DNA of 64,000 nt from Dipetalonema caudispina (lineage: Eukaryota; Nematoda; Chromadorea; Rhabditida; Onchocercidae), in assembly GCA_013365325.1 (NCBI GenBank), contig JABVXV010000047.1, positions 186,001 through 250,000 on the forward strand. The letters are read 5' to 3'. Below, in pieces: positions 24,001 through 36,357 of this stretch (the stretch's first letter is position 1; each line of letters starts with the position of its first letter). A program made the position numbers and the translations under genes. The notes under the pieces are model-generated. The model saw only the letters and a program-made list of their open reading frames with translations, did not search any database and was not told the DNA's origin.

Positions 24001-27000
24001 AGCATCTTCATCATCATCATCCAGTACGTATATTTTGATCTGCAGTGTCACTTGGAAATTTCATGATTGTCCTTCTTTTTTTTTTTTTATTTGACGTTTC
24101 CTGAATTCGTTTCCTTTCCTCTGAATATTCTACTTCTTTTTCAACTTGCTTCTTCTGAACGACAGATATCGTCTCTCTTTCCCGGTTCCCAATATATCAT
24201 TCAATCTATAGTGTTAAATCCCTTCAGTTAGACCACTTATCTTGTTCCATATGTCTTGACGCAACCAAAGAATACTGCTATGTTTATTATTTATCTACTT
24301 TTATTCCATAATTTTTACATCTCCATCAATTGTCTTATAAAAGTTTCTCAAGAAGCACATATCACTTCGTTTGAGCTTTTTCCATGAATTTTATCACTGA
24401 ACATCTTATTGCCAGTAGAAGAATTTTGAAGTTAGCAACATAAAGGCAATACTGATAGAGCTATCAACAGTTGTTGGAAATTGTAACAGGATGACAATTG
24501 GTAGTAACTGAGATTTTAATTTAGATCAACCATGTCAAAGCTTAATTTCATCGTCAACTATACAAGAAAGTCCAATTACCCACAGAATTTTAAATTATCA
24601 CTTCGTTGTTTATTTACCTGCTGTTTTATTCTAACATCACTGAGGTTTGCCTTCTTGTGACACATTATAGTGTATTATAAATCATGAAGGATTGTCAAGT
24701 TAAGAATTGTGATGCACTCAACCAAATTCATTGCTATTATTAATTGTTATGTAGTGTTTTCTAGTAATAAATAAGTATTTCATTGTGAAACAGTTATCTG
24801 CTACAAACTTGAAGTGATTATGTATTGAACTAAGCAACCATTAAAAAGATATAGTTCTCGAGAAACTCAGAGATTTTTGGTGATGCCGCCGGTTAGGCGG
24901 ATGGGTAGAAAAGGTCAGATCCAGATAAATAGAAAAGATTTAACTTTAATTTTATTACATCACAATAACAAAAGCTTTTTTCGGAGCCATCTTCCTCACG
25001 ACTTATCCGTTTAACGTAAATTTCGATCATCGGATTGTGTTTAATCTTCATAAGGCTTTCGTTAATTCAATTTTGAATTTTCGATCTTCCATGCAGTGGT
25101 TCTCACAAATAACAAGATGATTTACCGTTGACTTTCTTAACCGTGTTTAGTGAATTTGGCAACTTTATTAGCACTGCAGTGAGATTCGAATTTTTAACCT
25201 AAAATAATAAAGAAAAGCAAGCAAAATCTCACACACTTTGTGCAAGAAGTCTTCTTATTTACAAGTTTTTTTCCTAAAAAACAAAGAAGTGTCCTAAATA
25301 ATTCAATTTTTATTGAGCATCATTTCGAAATTACTTTATTTCTGCTATAAGCATGAAATGACACTTTCAACCTCAGCGGAATATGCAAGATCAGAAGCAA
25401 AAATATTTTTGGAAATAAGAAGAAGAACGAGGAATTAGAAATTAAGAAGTTGCCCCTCGAAGTACAATAATTACTTCATTAAATCATGAATTTGTGATTA
25501 AAGTCTCAAAATTTGTGCTCAAATTAAACTTCAGTTTTGTTTTTCATAAATAAATCCTAACTAACGCCTAGCTTCTTAACATCTTATCGAAAGGCATTTA
25601 AAATAAATTAAACTTAGTGATAGAAAATGAATCAGTTATATTTGCTTACCAAATCAAGCTAATGCATCCGGATGGATTAGAAACAGTGAAGATACCTATT
25701 TGTAGAGATTAGTTTTCAAAAAAAATCTTAATTTTTATGACAGTTCTTATATGAAGTTTACAGAACCAAATTGTTTTTTTTTTTTGATTTATAAAACTAC
25801 TCTTCGTAGGTTTTGATTGCAAGAAATTTCTGCTGTGATAAATGCAATATTTTGTGGGTGTAGGAAAAATTATTGATTACGTTTCGCAAATAAAGAAACG
25901 TCAAGAAACGGATTAAATCAACTTCATAATGCTTCTTAAGATGACATGTTTAATTCTAAGAAATTTTCGTATTCAACTTAGGGGACCTCAAGCCAAAATT
26001 TGTCACAAAACTACCATACAATTTCAAATTATTTAACATTCTTTAGAACTCATCATCAACTATACTCTATCTTACATTCCTACTGTCTCAAATAAGTCTC
26101 ACTGTCTCAAAAAAAAAGAATTGGAAACTTCTTCACACAAGAATTGATTCCTGTTTTGATGATGTGCACTGTATGTCCGGGATGTATTTACTAACATTCT
26201 ATATGATATTGTCCTTAAGCGATTGCTTAGTAAACTTCTCCATGGCATCGCTTTCATTACAACAAGTGTTTCACGCGGAACCATCCAGAAGATCGATCCA
26301 TACTATCTTTAGATGGTTAAAGTAAAATAGAAGAATCCAGTTTGTGATGCTAATTATCCCCAGCTTGATCTTTCATCTTTTAAAACTTTAAATTTGCGGA
26401 GGACGCCAGTGGCAGAGCAGAAGAAGAAAGATCGCTCTATTTGAGCTCGTATCTCGAGTGCAGCAATAGAGGGTAAGCAATATAACTAAAAGTGGATGGA
26501 TAATATTAAACAAAATTCAGAACTGTGATCTTTACCTTTTCCTCATCAATTTCATTCTTTCTCGAAAATTACTCTTTAGAATTTCCCTATGATACATCCC
26601 TATAGTGAAGTTTTGTACTGTTGCTTTTTTTGTTCTACCATAAACGCTAAGCTTACAATGATAAATTTTTTTGAGAAGTGACCAAAAAATTTACTACTTG
26701 GTATCTATCGGGATTGTTGTTACTAGAAATATTACAGATTAGAGACTCGTTCCAGGTTTTCAATGATGGCCAGATTGTTTCAATAAACTAATTTTCTATC
26801 ATATTGCCTGCAATCAGTAAGCAATTATACAATATATGTTTTATCCTTCTGTTTGGGACTGCATAAACTACAACTGATATGAAAGTATTTTCCTTCACTT
26901 TTTATATTCAAAAAATTTTAGTATTTTTTGGCCCCACTTTACTCTTTCAACTTGGCTTTTTACCTGTCTTTTTTTTTAAAATTTTTTCATTGTTCAATTG

Positions 27001-30000
27001 TTTTAATGTTAATCAATTATTTTTTTTATTGCGACACATCGAAGTGCCATGTCCAGGCTTTCTTGAAACATTCCGATTATCGTTTAATTTCATCTGCATA
27101 ATATTTCATGGTTTTAAAGAAATGCAAACTGTGAACTATAGTTTTAGGAAAAAAAGGAAAGTTAGGAAGAAGCAGGAAAAAAAATTAAGAAATTGCCATA
27201 ATAGTATGAGAAACAGTTGCAGGAATTATCGATATCGTTCTACAAATGGATAATAAACTATCTCAGTTATTGCTTTCTTCATTCAACTGATTTAATTCTC
27301 CGGTAGCTTTTAGAGTTCATTTTTGCTCTTTGATTGGAAAAGAAAACAAAGCTTTTTATAACAGCAAATTTTAACAAAGATAATTAAAAGTTTCTCTGGA
27401 ATTATTTTTGTTTTACAATCAAATTCCTATAAAATAAATTAGTATTTCTTTTGTAAACATTCTTGTATTTGGAAACTTAAAGACAAGAGCAAGGAATTGG
27501 CTTAGGCTACATTTATCAGAGGATTACACATTTCACGCGATTTATTGCAACTTCTCATAAGATTTACTTTTTATAATTTTGGACTCTAATATCAGCAACG
27601 GTAGCAATTTCTCAAGAAAGGCTTGAAACATCATAAAGACTGTTGTAAATTTCGGTAACAGAAAATGTGACGGAGTTTTTATAGATCGTAGTTAACATAC
27701 AGAGATGACAGCTGATCAAATGTTTCTTTTTGTCTCAGCAGAATTCAGTTTTAAATGCAAAGACTATTAGTAGATACGAAGTTATTAAAAAAAATTTTGA
27801 ACCAAAAAGGGATATTGATCAATCAGCGAAGCTGATATCTGTCATGTCATCAATATGCAGCAGACAGGAGCAAATTTTATAAACGATGAATGATTTTCCC
27901 ACTTCCACTCCAATTTCTATTTAAAATCATCCGTTTGACTGATTTGAACAGCTTCTTTTTTGTTTTATGGAGAAAACCGCATAACTTACGACGGCTACAT
28001 CTCAAAAGATCTGAGCAAAGATTTAACTCAACGATCTGAATGACTGTAGTAACCGATAGGTCCAAAGTGATGAAGAAGCAATCACTTATAGTGAAAGAAA
28101 AAAACATGATGATTGGTTTATATAAGCATCTTTGTCCGAATTACAATTAACCGTTACAAGTATGAATCCATGGTATACTAGCACAAATGTCATTACCCTA
28201 TTAATAGAGACATCACCATTTTTTATTTCTCTAAAAAGGAAAAGTAGCATGCTAATTTTCCTCGAACTTTTTGAACTGATTTGCATTTATATGATTATTG
28301 AAGTAAACCCAACACTTTTCTCTCTCGGGAAAACGATAATACTTTGGCGAGGAATTAATAGAGAATATCCAATTTTTTAGTTATCCTTATAATTCAAACT
28401 AAAGAAGTTTTCAGTTTTTCACGAACTTAAGCAATTCTGCTGGTATTAACTATTTAAAAAGTTACTCGACACCTTCTCACTTAATAGAGTTGCATGTGTA
28501 TCCTCCCGGTTAGAACAATCAAACTACAATTACTGAAAAAGCATTGAGGGGATAAAATTTGGCTTTTCAACAGTGAATACCGACCATTTATCATTTATTA
28601 TCAAGTTAGAAGAAAAATTAAACGATGAAGGGATCGGTGTACCATTCACCTGTATAGTTTTGAACCGAGTGTGATAGGGCTGATAACGGCTGTATAAACG
28701 GGTATGCTTCTTGGAACTTTGAGCAAACTCAAATGGAATGTTGATTAAGAGGCAAGCAAACCAAGACTCTCACTAGTTCAGCAAAGAATTGAATAGGTTA
28801 ACAGGTTTGAGGACTGTCAGTCTAAGTCTCTATTTCAATAATCCATTTCTGACCAGTTATATTCATAACCATTAAATCTATCATTCTACACCAATCAAGC
28901 AATTCACACCACTAACATATTTGTAATATTGTAATAAATATTCCTGGTTTCATAGAAGGCGTTATATTTTGTTTCATTAATTTCTGAAACGAACAGAAAA
29001 TCTATCAAATTCAATAATAGCCATAGAGCCACAAAACTGTTTCTTGATAAATTTTATAATTAAAAAAGCAACAAACAAATATATGGAAAATCGAATGAAT
29101 GTACATAAATTTGAACCCATACAAAGTTCCATTCCATTGACATATTTTCCAATTAAGATTTCAGCGGATGTGAGATACAGTCATAAATGATTCGTTGGAT
29201 ATCAGCTCACATGCTTTTTTAATTTATAGCAGTAAGGTTTGTGGATGTTTTTTGATTTAAATGTTTCCTGATTTGTTTGGATAAGGATGTAGTTGAGAGC
29301 TTCATGCGACATGTCAATCAATAAATAGATAGAGCTATGGCCAAGTATATCTAAATTTTTTGCCGTAAAACTTCCAGACTGGAGAATACATATATATCTT
29401 TTGAAACATCGCTATTACATGGCTATGTAATTGTAAAATTTTACAATTCTAATTTATCTCGACAATAATACAGAATGATTTCAGGAAACAACTAATTATC
29501 TCCTACAAATTGAATGATATCATAATTTCATAAAGGATTAATTACAGTACTGTTTCTCTTGGTACTATCGCCGATTATATTTTATTTTAATAATGTGATC
29601 AATCATATAATATACTTATTTGCAGCATTTCGAATTTGCTTCCAGAAAGTTTGTGGCAATATTAGGAATTTCTGGCTTATCGGAACAGTAAAGCGACTCT
29701 TAACAGCCATAAACAGAAATTAGATATTTAACTAGCATTCGGAGAGATAAAGAAACTGAAAAAACCTGTCAACTTTTCTGGGACTTCATCAATTGAAAAT
29801 TTATTATTTCTTAGAATGTTCCCTGTGAGGGAATCAAATGTACAAGTTGTCATAAGTAAAGATATGGTTAACGATTGGACAATTGCTTTTTTAGAAAGGA
29901 AAAGGTCGAAGAGACCAGGAAAACCACTGAAACTTTTTCAGGGATCAAGAGTAAGAGCTTAACCCTATTCAAGAAAACGGAGATAAGGTTGGAAATTTCT

Positions 30001-30390
30001 TGTCAGAAAGTGAACGAATCAACAACGAGTCAGCAGCTGTATTAACATTCAAATATTCAGTGATCAACATTGTATGCAATTTAACCAATGTATTTTGCAC
30101 TTTCATTCCTCACTTTTTGCAAAATTTATTCATTTTTTGCAGTTCACTTGTTCTATTTCTCATTTCATTTTAATGAATGTTCGATTTCCTCCTTTGTTGA
30201 AAATATAGTTCTTCATAAAATTTGACGAATCAATTAATAGCGATATAAGAACGAGTTAGTTCATTTAACAGTATTGAAATTAGCGATGCATTTTATTTCT
30301 ATCATCTTCCAATAGCAGCGATGAATTTGATTAGCCTTCCTTATTCATTCCGATTTTTCTCTTTATCCATTCTATCTGATGAAATTCCAG
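21044..30390. other. 9.3 kb with no supported gene
   Basis: Between the pseudokinase stop and the GPCR leader I find only short ORFs typical of AT-rich sequence. Examples are a 124-codon plus ORF at 26879-27253, rich in Phe then Lys/Arg, and a 90-codon minus ORF at 22600-22872; neither has convincing splice context. Possible AATAAA signals for the pseudokinase lie near 21445. A compositionally distinct, possibly coding patch is at 26396-26472. T-homopolymers occur at about 23589-23607 and 24075-24087. The stretch may be GPCR regulatory DNA. Confidence 0.45.
26396..26472 (+). other. GC-richer candidate exon in the gene-poor region
   Basis: An open frame reading EDASGRAEEERSLYLSSYLE stands out in composition from its surroundings and ends at a strong donor, AGAGG|GTAAGC. 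No partner exon was found, so it may be an isolated exon, part of a non-coding RNA, or chance. Confidence 0.2.
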
Positions 30391-30439
30391 TGAATTTGAA
30401 GGACCAAGTAAGTCGGAGTTGTTGTCCTTCGGCATTCTG

Positions 30440-33371
30440 ATGCTGGGGACTTCGTGTCTCAAAGATAAGCAGCTCTTATTGACAAATAGCAATTTGGATG
30501 ATTTCCTGCAACACTATGTGTTTCCCATACAATTCATACTTGGTGTTGCTGGTAATTCCATCAATCTCATCGTATTACTCAGCAAAGGAATGCGTTCAAA
30601 GGTTTTTTTCATTTATTTCCATAGTACTTCTATGGATTTTAAGAACTTCTCAACCGTAACCTTATTGATTTTCCAATATTTGGATATGAACCTTAAGATA
30701 AATGCCTATTTCATTTTCATTTCAAATATGAGATAGAATTTTTAGACAAATTCATTATTGTCAGCAATGGCATTTGCGGATTTAGCCCTCTTATTTTGCA
30801 TGCTACCGCATTCGTTGGCTTCCTTTGAAATCGCATATCGCAGCTATACATTTCGTCACTTTTACTATGTTAGCAAGCGACAATTAAATGCGTTCGCAAA
30901 TTTCTTCTCCACAGCAGCAACTTGGCTCGTCTTATTTCATCAGTTTTCATCTTTGTTCTTTTGTAAACTGTTGAATAGATATGCAAATAAATTGAAGTTA
31001 CTGTTACCTTTATACATAACTTATAATTTTATATATCCATACCAATATTCTTATTTATGTTCTATTTAATGAACACTTTTTGGGAAGTAACTATTTACTG
31101 AAGAAAGCTTTTTATTCTTTCCATCCACAATAGTACTAACTTATTCTATTTAAATAAGTTGCCTAATTGTACAAACATCAAAGATTCAGTTGATGGCTAA
31201 AATAAATAGATATAATATAAATATCAGTAATATTTATTTATGTTTTTCTTTATTCCCTTACATTATTATTTTATTTCCATACTTCTTGTGCTCCTTACTT
31301 TATGCTATTATAATATTTTTATGGCTAATATATCGTTTACAACTTTATAAACTGATTTTAACAATACGAAATCAAGTAGCAAGCATTAAATATTCATGTA
31401 ATGCTTTGACCTTCTTAATATGTCAACATCAATTCTCAGGCTAGTACTTACGGTATCTGTGGAACGATTTATTGGTATTCGATCACCGGTTCATGCTCAT
31501 TTTAAATGGAAAGAAAAAGGTGTTCTACTGATTATTGTGCCAATATTCATTGGCGCATTTGTGATCACATTTTATCATCACATTGCTTACAAATACAGCA
31601 TATACACTGTATGTAACGGCACTCAACTAAAGGGTAACGTCAGGCCGGTTTGTTCTTTGCCGTTTTATTTAATTTTGTATTTTGATCAATTAATTGACAG
31701 CTGATAAATTATATTGGGCTTGAAAGTCAAATATTTCGACAGTTTCTCGATTATATTCATGCCGCATGTCTCCTAGTGATAGCTGATAGCGGAGATGCAC
31801 ACTGAAATGTCCATCTATTGGTTTCTTAATAGATCTCATAATGATATCTCAAAGTATTTGAGATTGAAGTTAAAATGAAGTTGTCTAAAAATTTTTTTGT
31901 TCGCAGTGTCTTTCATCTATCATAAACATTTTCGAAGTGTCATTTGAAATTGTTAGAAATCCCAGTTCCAAGGAAAACATACAAAATCTTTTAGATTTTA
32001 AAATAAATTCGGTCGAAGTGGTAAATCTTGTATGTTTTATTTTCGTTATTATAGATCCCCCTTGCTAAATGTACGACCTTTCAGTCGTACATTTAGCAAA
32101 TTCCAAACTTAAAATTTGCCAAGATAATGAAATACGATGTAAATTGCAGATAGATTATAACTGGACTGGAAATAAGCTTTATGGTAATGCGCTGACAAAA
32201 TATATTCATTACGGGAAGTATTTACAACTGATAACAGTTATCTTAGTGCCCATCGTTGCCGTTGCATTCCTTAACGTATCACTCATTTGCTTGATGCGTA
32301 ATCGTGTCGTAACACAACGAAATCGTAGTACCAGTAATAACAGTGATTATAGGTTTAGTTTTTACCATATTTTGGATAAAGAAAGAGTAGGGTAAGTAGG
32401 ACAAGAGAGAAGAGAGAGAGATTAGGGGGGAAGTATTATGTTGGTTGAGGGAGAGTGCAAGAAAAAAGACGATCGCTGGAGTTTTAATTTTGTTTTCAAA
32501 TTTTAAAATAAATTAAACATATGTATCTGTCATTGCAGTATGCTACGAAATTGTAATGATACTGGAATAATGCAGCGACAGGAGAGGAAAGTAACTGTTA
32601 CCGTATTAGCAATTGTAACCTGTTTTACTATAACACATGTAAGCTTGCAAATTTTAATCTATTCTCTTCTACTTAATCTGTGTTCAATGAATTTGATTAT
32701 TTACTTGCGTTCAGCTATTTAGCTTACTATTTTAACAGTTCGTTCATTAAACCAATCTTGGAAAGTTATTTTGGACCAATTTTACCCCAACTCCCAGGAG
32801 AGAAATTCCAAACACGGAACATTTTTAACGAATGCAGCTATCAAAGATTGCATGAATTTTAGGCACCGTCACTCATACCTTTCGTTTGGGAAACACTTGG
32901 CATATCTAAGGAGAACCCTCGACCTTTTTTAGCAACAGTTAGCATTGCTAACTCATTGCTTATCACTGGAAAAGTTCTTAATTTTGTATTATTTTGCTCA
33001 AGTTCAGTGCATTTTCGTCGCCGTCTTATGCACATATTACTTTCTCATTTCGTAAGTTTTTCTTTCACTGGACGGCTGTTTCCGCTTTCTCTTGCATCTA
33101 ATTTTTGCATAATAAATAGCTATTTCGCATGCATCCCAAATGCCTTTTCGAATTGACAGGTGGCGATCCCCATGCATCAAAAGTGGGAAAATATATGCTA
33201 AGAAATTTTCCAAATATCTTATTAAATTTAGATGAGGCGATCGGAAAGCAGAAAACTGAAAAAAGCATCAATATCACAATTCAAAAATTCCGCAATTGTA
33301 CCTCCGATGCGAAAGGCGAGCACATCCCTCAGTCGACGCTCAATTCAATGGCAGGATTCAGTGAGAAGTAA
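30440..33371 (+). CDS. Rhodopsin-like (class A) peptide GPCR
   Basis: Exons: 30440-30601, 30746-30924, 31440-31633, 32085-32352, 32539-32638, 32863-33055 and 33160-33371, giving 435 residues in the long-tail reading. TM1 carries the GN motif (VAGNSINLIVLL) and TM2 the LxxxDLAL pattern (SAMAFADLALL). TM3 ends in SVERFIGIRSP, with ERF in place of DRY. TM5 is ITVILVPIVAVAFLNV, TM6 VTVTVLAIVTCF, and TM7 NSLLITGKVLNFVLF, where a variant replaces NPxxY. Loop 2 has two cysteines and an N-W-T glycosylation site. It is most likely a neuropeptide receptor acting through G proteins; the ligand is unknown. The start follows a probable trans-splice acceptor at 30391. Intron 2 needs a GC donor, the acceptor of exon 4 lies in a hairpin loop, and the exon 6 donor is ambiguous. 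AATAAA at 33455 fits a 3' end. Confidence 0.85.
32062..32099 (+). promoter_or_regulatory. Perfect 16-bp hairpin over a GPCR 3' splice site
   Basis: TTGCTAAATGTACGAC at 32062-32077 pairs perfectly with 32084-32099 across a six-base loop, CTTTCA. The splice acceptor AG is 32083-32084, so the pyrimidine tract sits in the loop and the exon begins inside the stem. Such a stem in pre-mRNA could hide or present the acceptor (inference). Confidence 0.85.
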
Positions 33372-33910
33372 ATTTTTGGCTGAAGAAAGCATTTAAAAGA
33401 TATCACTATTTTTTCTTGCCTAACTTCCTTTTTCTCAGCGCTTTATCCACCGTGAATAAAAATGGAAATTTTCCAAAATCTTTCAAACGAATAAGTTGCA
33501 ATTCTTAAGGGGTATATTTAAATACGGTTGATATTTTCTGTAAGAGTTTCAACAATCGTAAGAATCAGAATGAAATGCACTAAAAGTATAGGCTTGAAAA
33601 TAAACCTTTTTCTTCCACTTTTTTCTGTATGGCATTGTTATGTTAAATCAAATTGAATCGAATTAAACTAAACTGAATTACTTCATATATTCAGATGTTT
33701 ATCTGTTAACGATATTATGTCGTTGCTTGATCTCATTTATATTTGTATAAGATTTGCAACAAAATACATTAAACATAGTTATAGAGCGATCTTTGTACCA
33801 CATCAGAAATGATACCCAAAACAAACATTGTTTAGTAGGGAACGAGATAGAGAAGAATTTTGTATTTTTGTCTTTACACTATCCGAACCCGTGTCCCAAT
33901 AAACATCCAG
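33372..33910. other. Convergent intergenic region
   Basis: The 3' ends of the GPCR gene (plus) and CDK20 gene (minus) face each other across about 540 bases. AATAAA at 33455-33460 probably serves the GPCR transcript. No other feature was seen. Confidence 0.5.
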
Positions 33911-36357
33911 TTAATTTGCGTAGTATTGCGCTAAACTAGCGTTCAAATCAAGCTCAGTAGAATCCGTTTGTTGTGTAATTTTAAAACTCATTGGAGGTGG
34001 CACATACGGTGCTTGTTTCGGTATATCGACAATAAAGAATTCGTGCTGCAAAGCTACTTCTGCTGAATAACGTTCCTCAGCTGAGTAAACGATGAGCTTC
34101 CGCAGTAGTGAAAGACATGTTTCAGAGGCCAATGGCACTGAAAGTTGATTTCAGTAAAGTAAGATGTTCGGATTTTAAGAATAAAGTAAGTCATTTCGAC
34201 GAAAACATCAAATGAGGTTCGATGTAACTGATTGGAACACTTACGCACAAATCTATGGAAAAAATTAAATACTGTGTTCGCAGTTTGATATGAAGACCGC
34301 GTGATCTTAACTAACGCCAATACATCGGATAAATGCTCACATTGCTTTATCCAAACAGTCTGTCTATTTTGAACCTAGTCATGTTAATTTATGAGGAAAA
34401 CAGAGAGTAAAACAGGGAATTACCTATTGATTCCCAGTTGTCCATCGGTTTGTTATATTCAAAAATAATCTTACCACGATCCGGCATAATATTCCAACCT
34501 TTCCAGTTTCGTTCACAAGGTGAGCCAAGTACCGATATTAATTTTCCTATTTGTTCAATATCATTTCTGCCCTGTAATGGATAGTTAATTCACTAACACA
34601 GTTTTCAATTACAATTCTCAAAATTCGTGGGATGACAATGTTAGTGTCTAACCACAAGATGAATCCTAACAAATTTGAGCGAAATAATATTTCATCAGTT
34701 GTTCCTCAAGATATTACGGTATTTATACAGCATTTCAATAAAGACTACAGATGCAGCAAGCAAATTCGAATCTACGCAAGCAAACCCCATTGGAATTCAA
34801 CTCCAACACTTTAAATCCCTTCCTGAAATTCCATGTGCGGTATCATTTTATTATAATGATTTATTATAATCAAAGGTACCGCGAATAGTGGTGCACCGTT
34901 ATAAAATTCAGTAAATATACAGCCACAAGCCCATTCGTCTACTTTGGGATTATAAACTGTCGAACCGAACAATAATTCAGGTGCCCGGTACCATCTGGAT
35001 GCTACCTGAAGCAGCTACTTGACTTAATGTATATTAACACAATGTACAGTTGAAATGCTGATTCTCCAGCACCCAACCACTTTGAATTTTCTTAGGAATT
35101 AGCCGAATGAACAGAAACAGATAAACGGTGGTAGAAGTTACCTCATTTTTTTATATTGTTCATTATACTCACCTGACAATCATAATTCCGGGTGGGATCG
35201 TCCGATACATAAATACAACATTGTCCGAAATCCGTAATTTTTAATAATCCTGTCGATGTAATCAATACATTATCCGGCTTTAAATCCTCCAAATATCATA
35301 CATATTAATACAACCGCACCAAACACAGCACCATTATTAATTGACTCGTTTTTTCTCTTAGACAGCAATTTCACCTTGGAGCTAATAACTCACCCGGTGC
35401 ATGATATTGAGGCTGTGCAGATAATCCAAACCAATAAATAATTGGTACATATAATATCGAGGAATTTCATCATTTAATGGACGATTGAAATCCTCAATTG
35501 CCAATTTCAAACTGGATCCGACATATTCCATCACAAGAGAAACTGTATCAGTATTCAAGATCACATCGAATAATCTTACAACCTTAATTGAAAGTGGTAA
35601 AATTCAATAATTACCTTTAAAATGAATAGTGATCCATGGCGAAAACCTCGAAAAAGTTATTAAGTTGAGAAATATGATCTGAGAATGGAATAAACAATTC
35701 CTTTACTTACTCAACAATAAAGAAGCACTTTAAAAAAAAGAAAAAAGAAATCTTCCAATTTCTGGGTGATCGAAAAACTGGATGTGTATGGCGAGTTACT
35801 CATGTTGATGAATAAATATTAAGAAACATTTTTATGGTATGCATTTCGCAGAGCGAAAACTTCTCGAATCAACGCAATTTCATTCCGACTATTCCGTTTC
35901 AGCGGTATTCGTTTAATGGCCACTTCTTCATGGCTCTGTAAAAAAATCCTTCAGTTCCGTTATTCAGTTACCTAGCCATTTCGGATCCTATGTATAAGTT
36001 TCTGTTACTACTATCCAATAACTAAAAAAATGACCAAGAAAATGAGTTTCTGAAAGAATCAATACAATCAGTCACATAAGATTTTAAAAATCATTACATT
36101 TTTGATAAACTATAAACGATTGAAATACATAGAAAATTATCGGCCTCAGATGTATAAAAAATTATGGTTCAATAAAAATTATTGAACGACTCAATTTTAC
36201 TGCTGAACAGAGATAATTTTTACGCATTCCTTGGTTAATAACCTGCCTGGAAATGAGTTGCTTTCAGAACGACACCGAATGCACCCCGACCAATAACAGA
36301 GATGATTTGATAGGAATCATCATAACCCTCCGATGTGTACAGTCTTGACCTTGACAT
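33911..36357 (-). CDS. dyf-18: Cyclin-dependent kinase 20 (CCRK/DYF-18 type)
   Basis: Seven exons: 36357-36247, 35935-35828, 35582-35394, 35286-35173, 35005-34880, 34571-34424 and 34137-33911, giving 340 residues, close to vertebrate CDK20. All catalytic elements are present: GRGAFGVV (24-31), VAIK, helix-C IREV, HRDLKPDN, DFG (as DFGQ), [10 protein letters not shown] and VDEWACGC. The C-lobe ending [18 protein letters not shown] matches the short CDK20 tail. CDK20 acts with MAK/ICK-type kinases to control cilium length; the C. elegans orthologue is needed in sensory cilia (known for the family). The T-loop threonine before the VA(T/S)RWY motif is replaced by aspartate (NYDCQVASRW). A TTGCAG acceptor 12 bases upstream of the ATG suggests trans-splicing. 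Intron 1 needs a GC donor. It lies downstream of the two p24 genes on the same strand. Confidence 0.94.

Noticed and set aside
24886..24900. GC-rich mini hairpin CCGCC-GGTTA-GGCGG
   Set aside because: A five-bp stem is too short to be meaningful alone, and nothing nearby gives it a role.
26879..27253. 124-codon plus ORF
   Set aside because: It is Phe/Leu-rich then Lys/Arg-rich, uses AT-driven codons, and has no splice or leader site or family resemblance.
30319..30405. Alternative GPCR first exon (MNLISLPYSF...) ending in a perfect GTAAGT donor
   Set aside because: No following acceptor gives the required phase with a normal 3' site; a trans-spliced start at 30440 is simpler. It could be a minor isoform.
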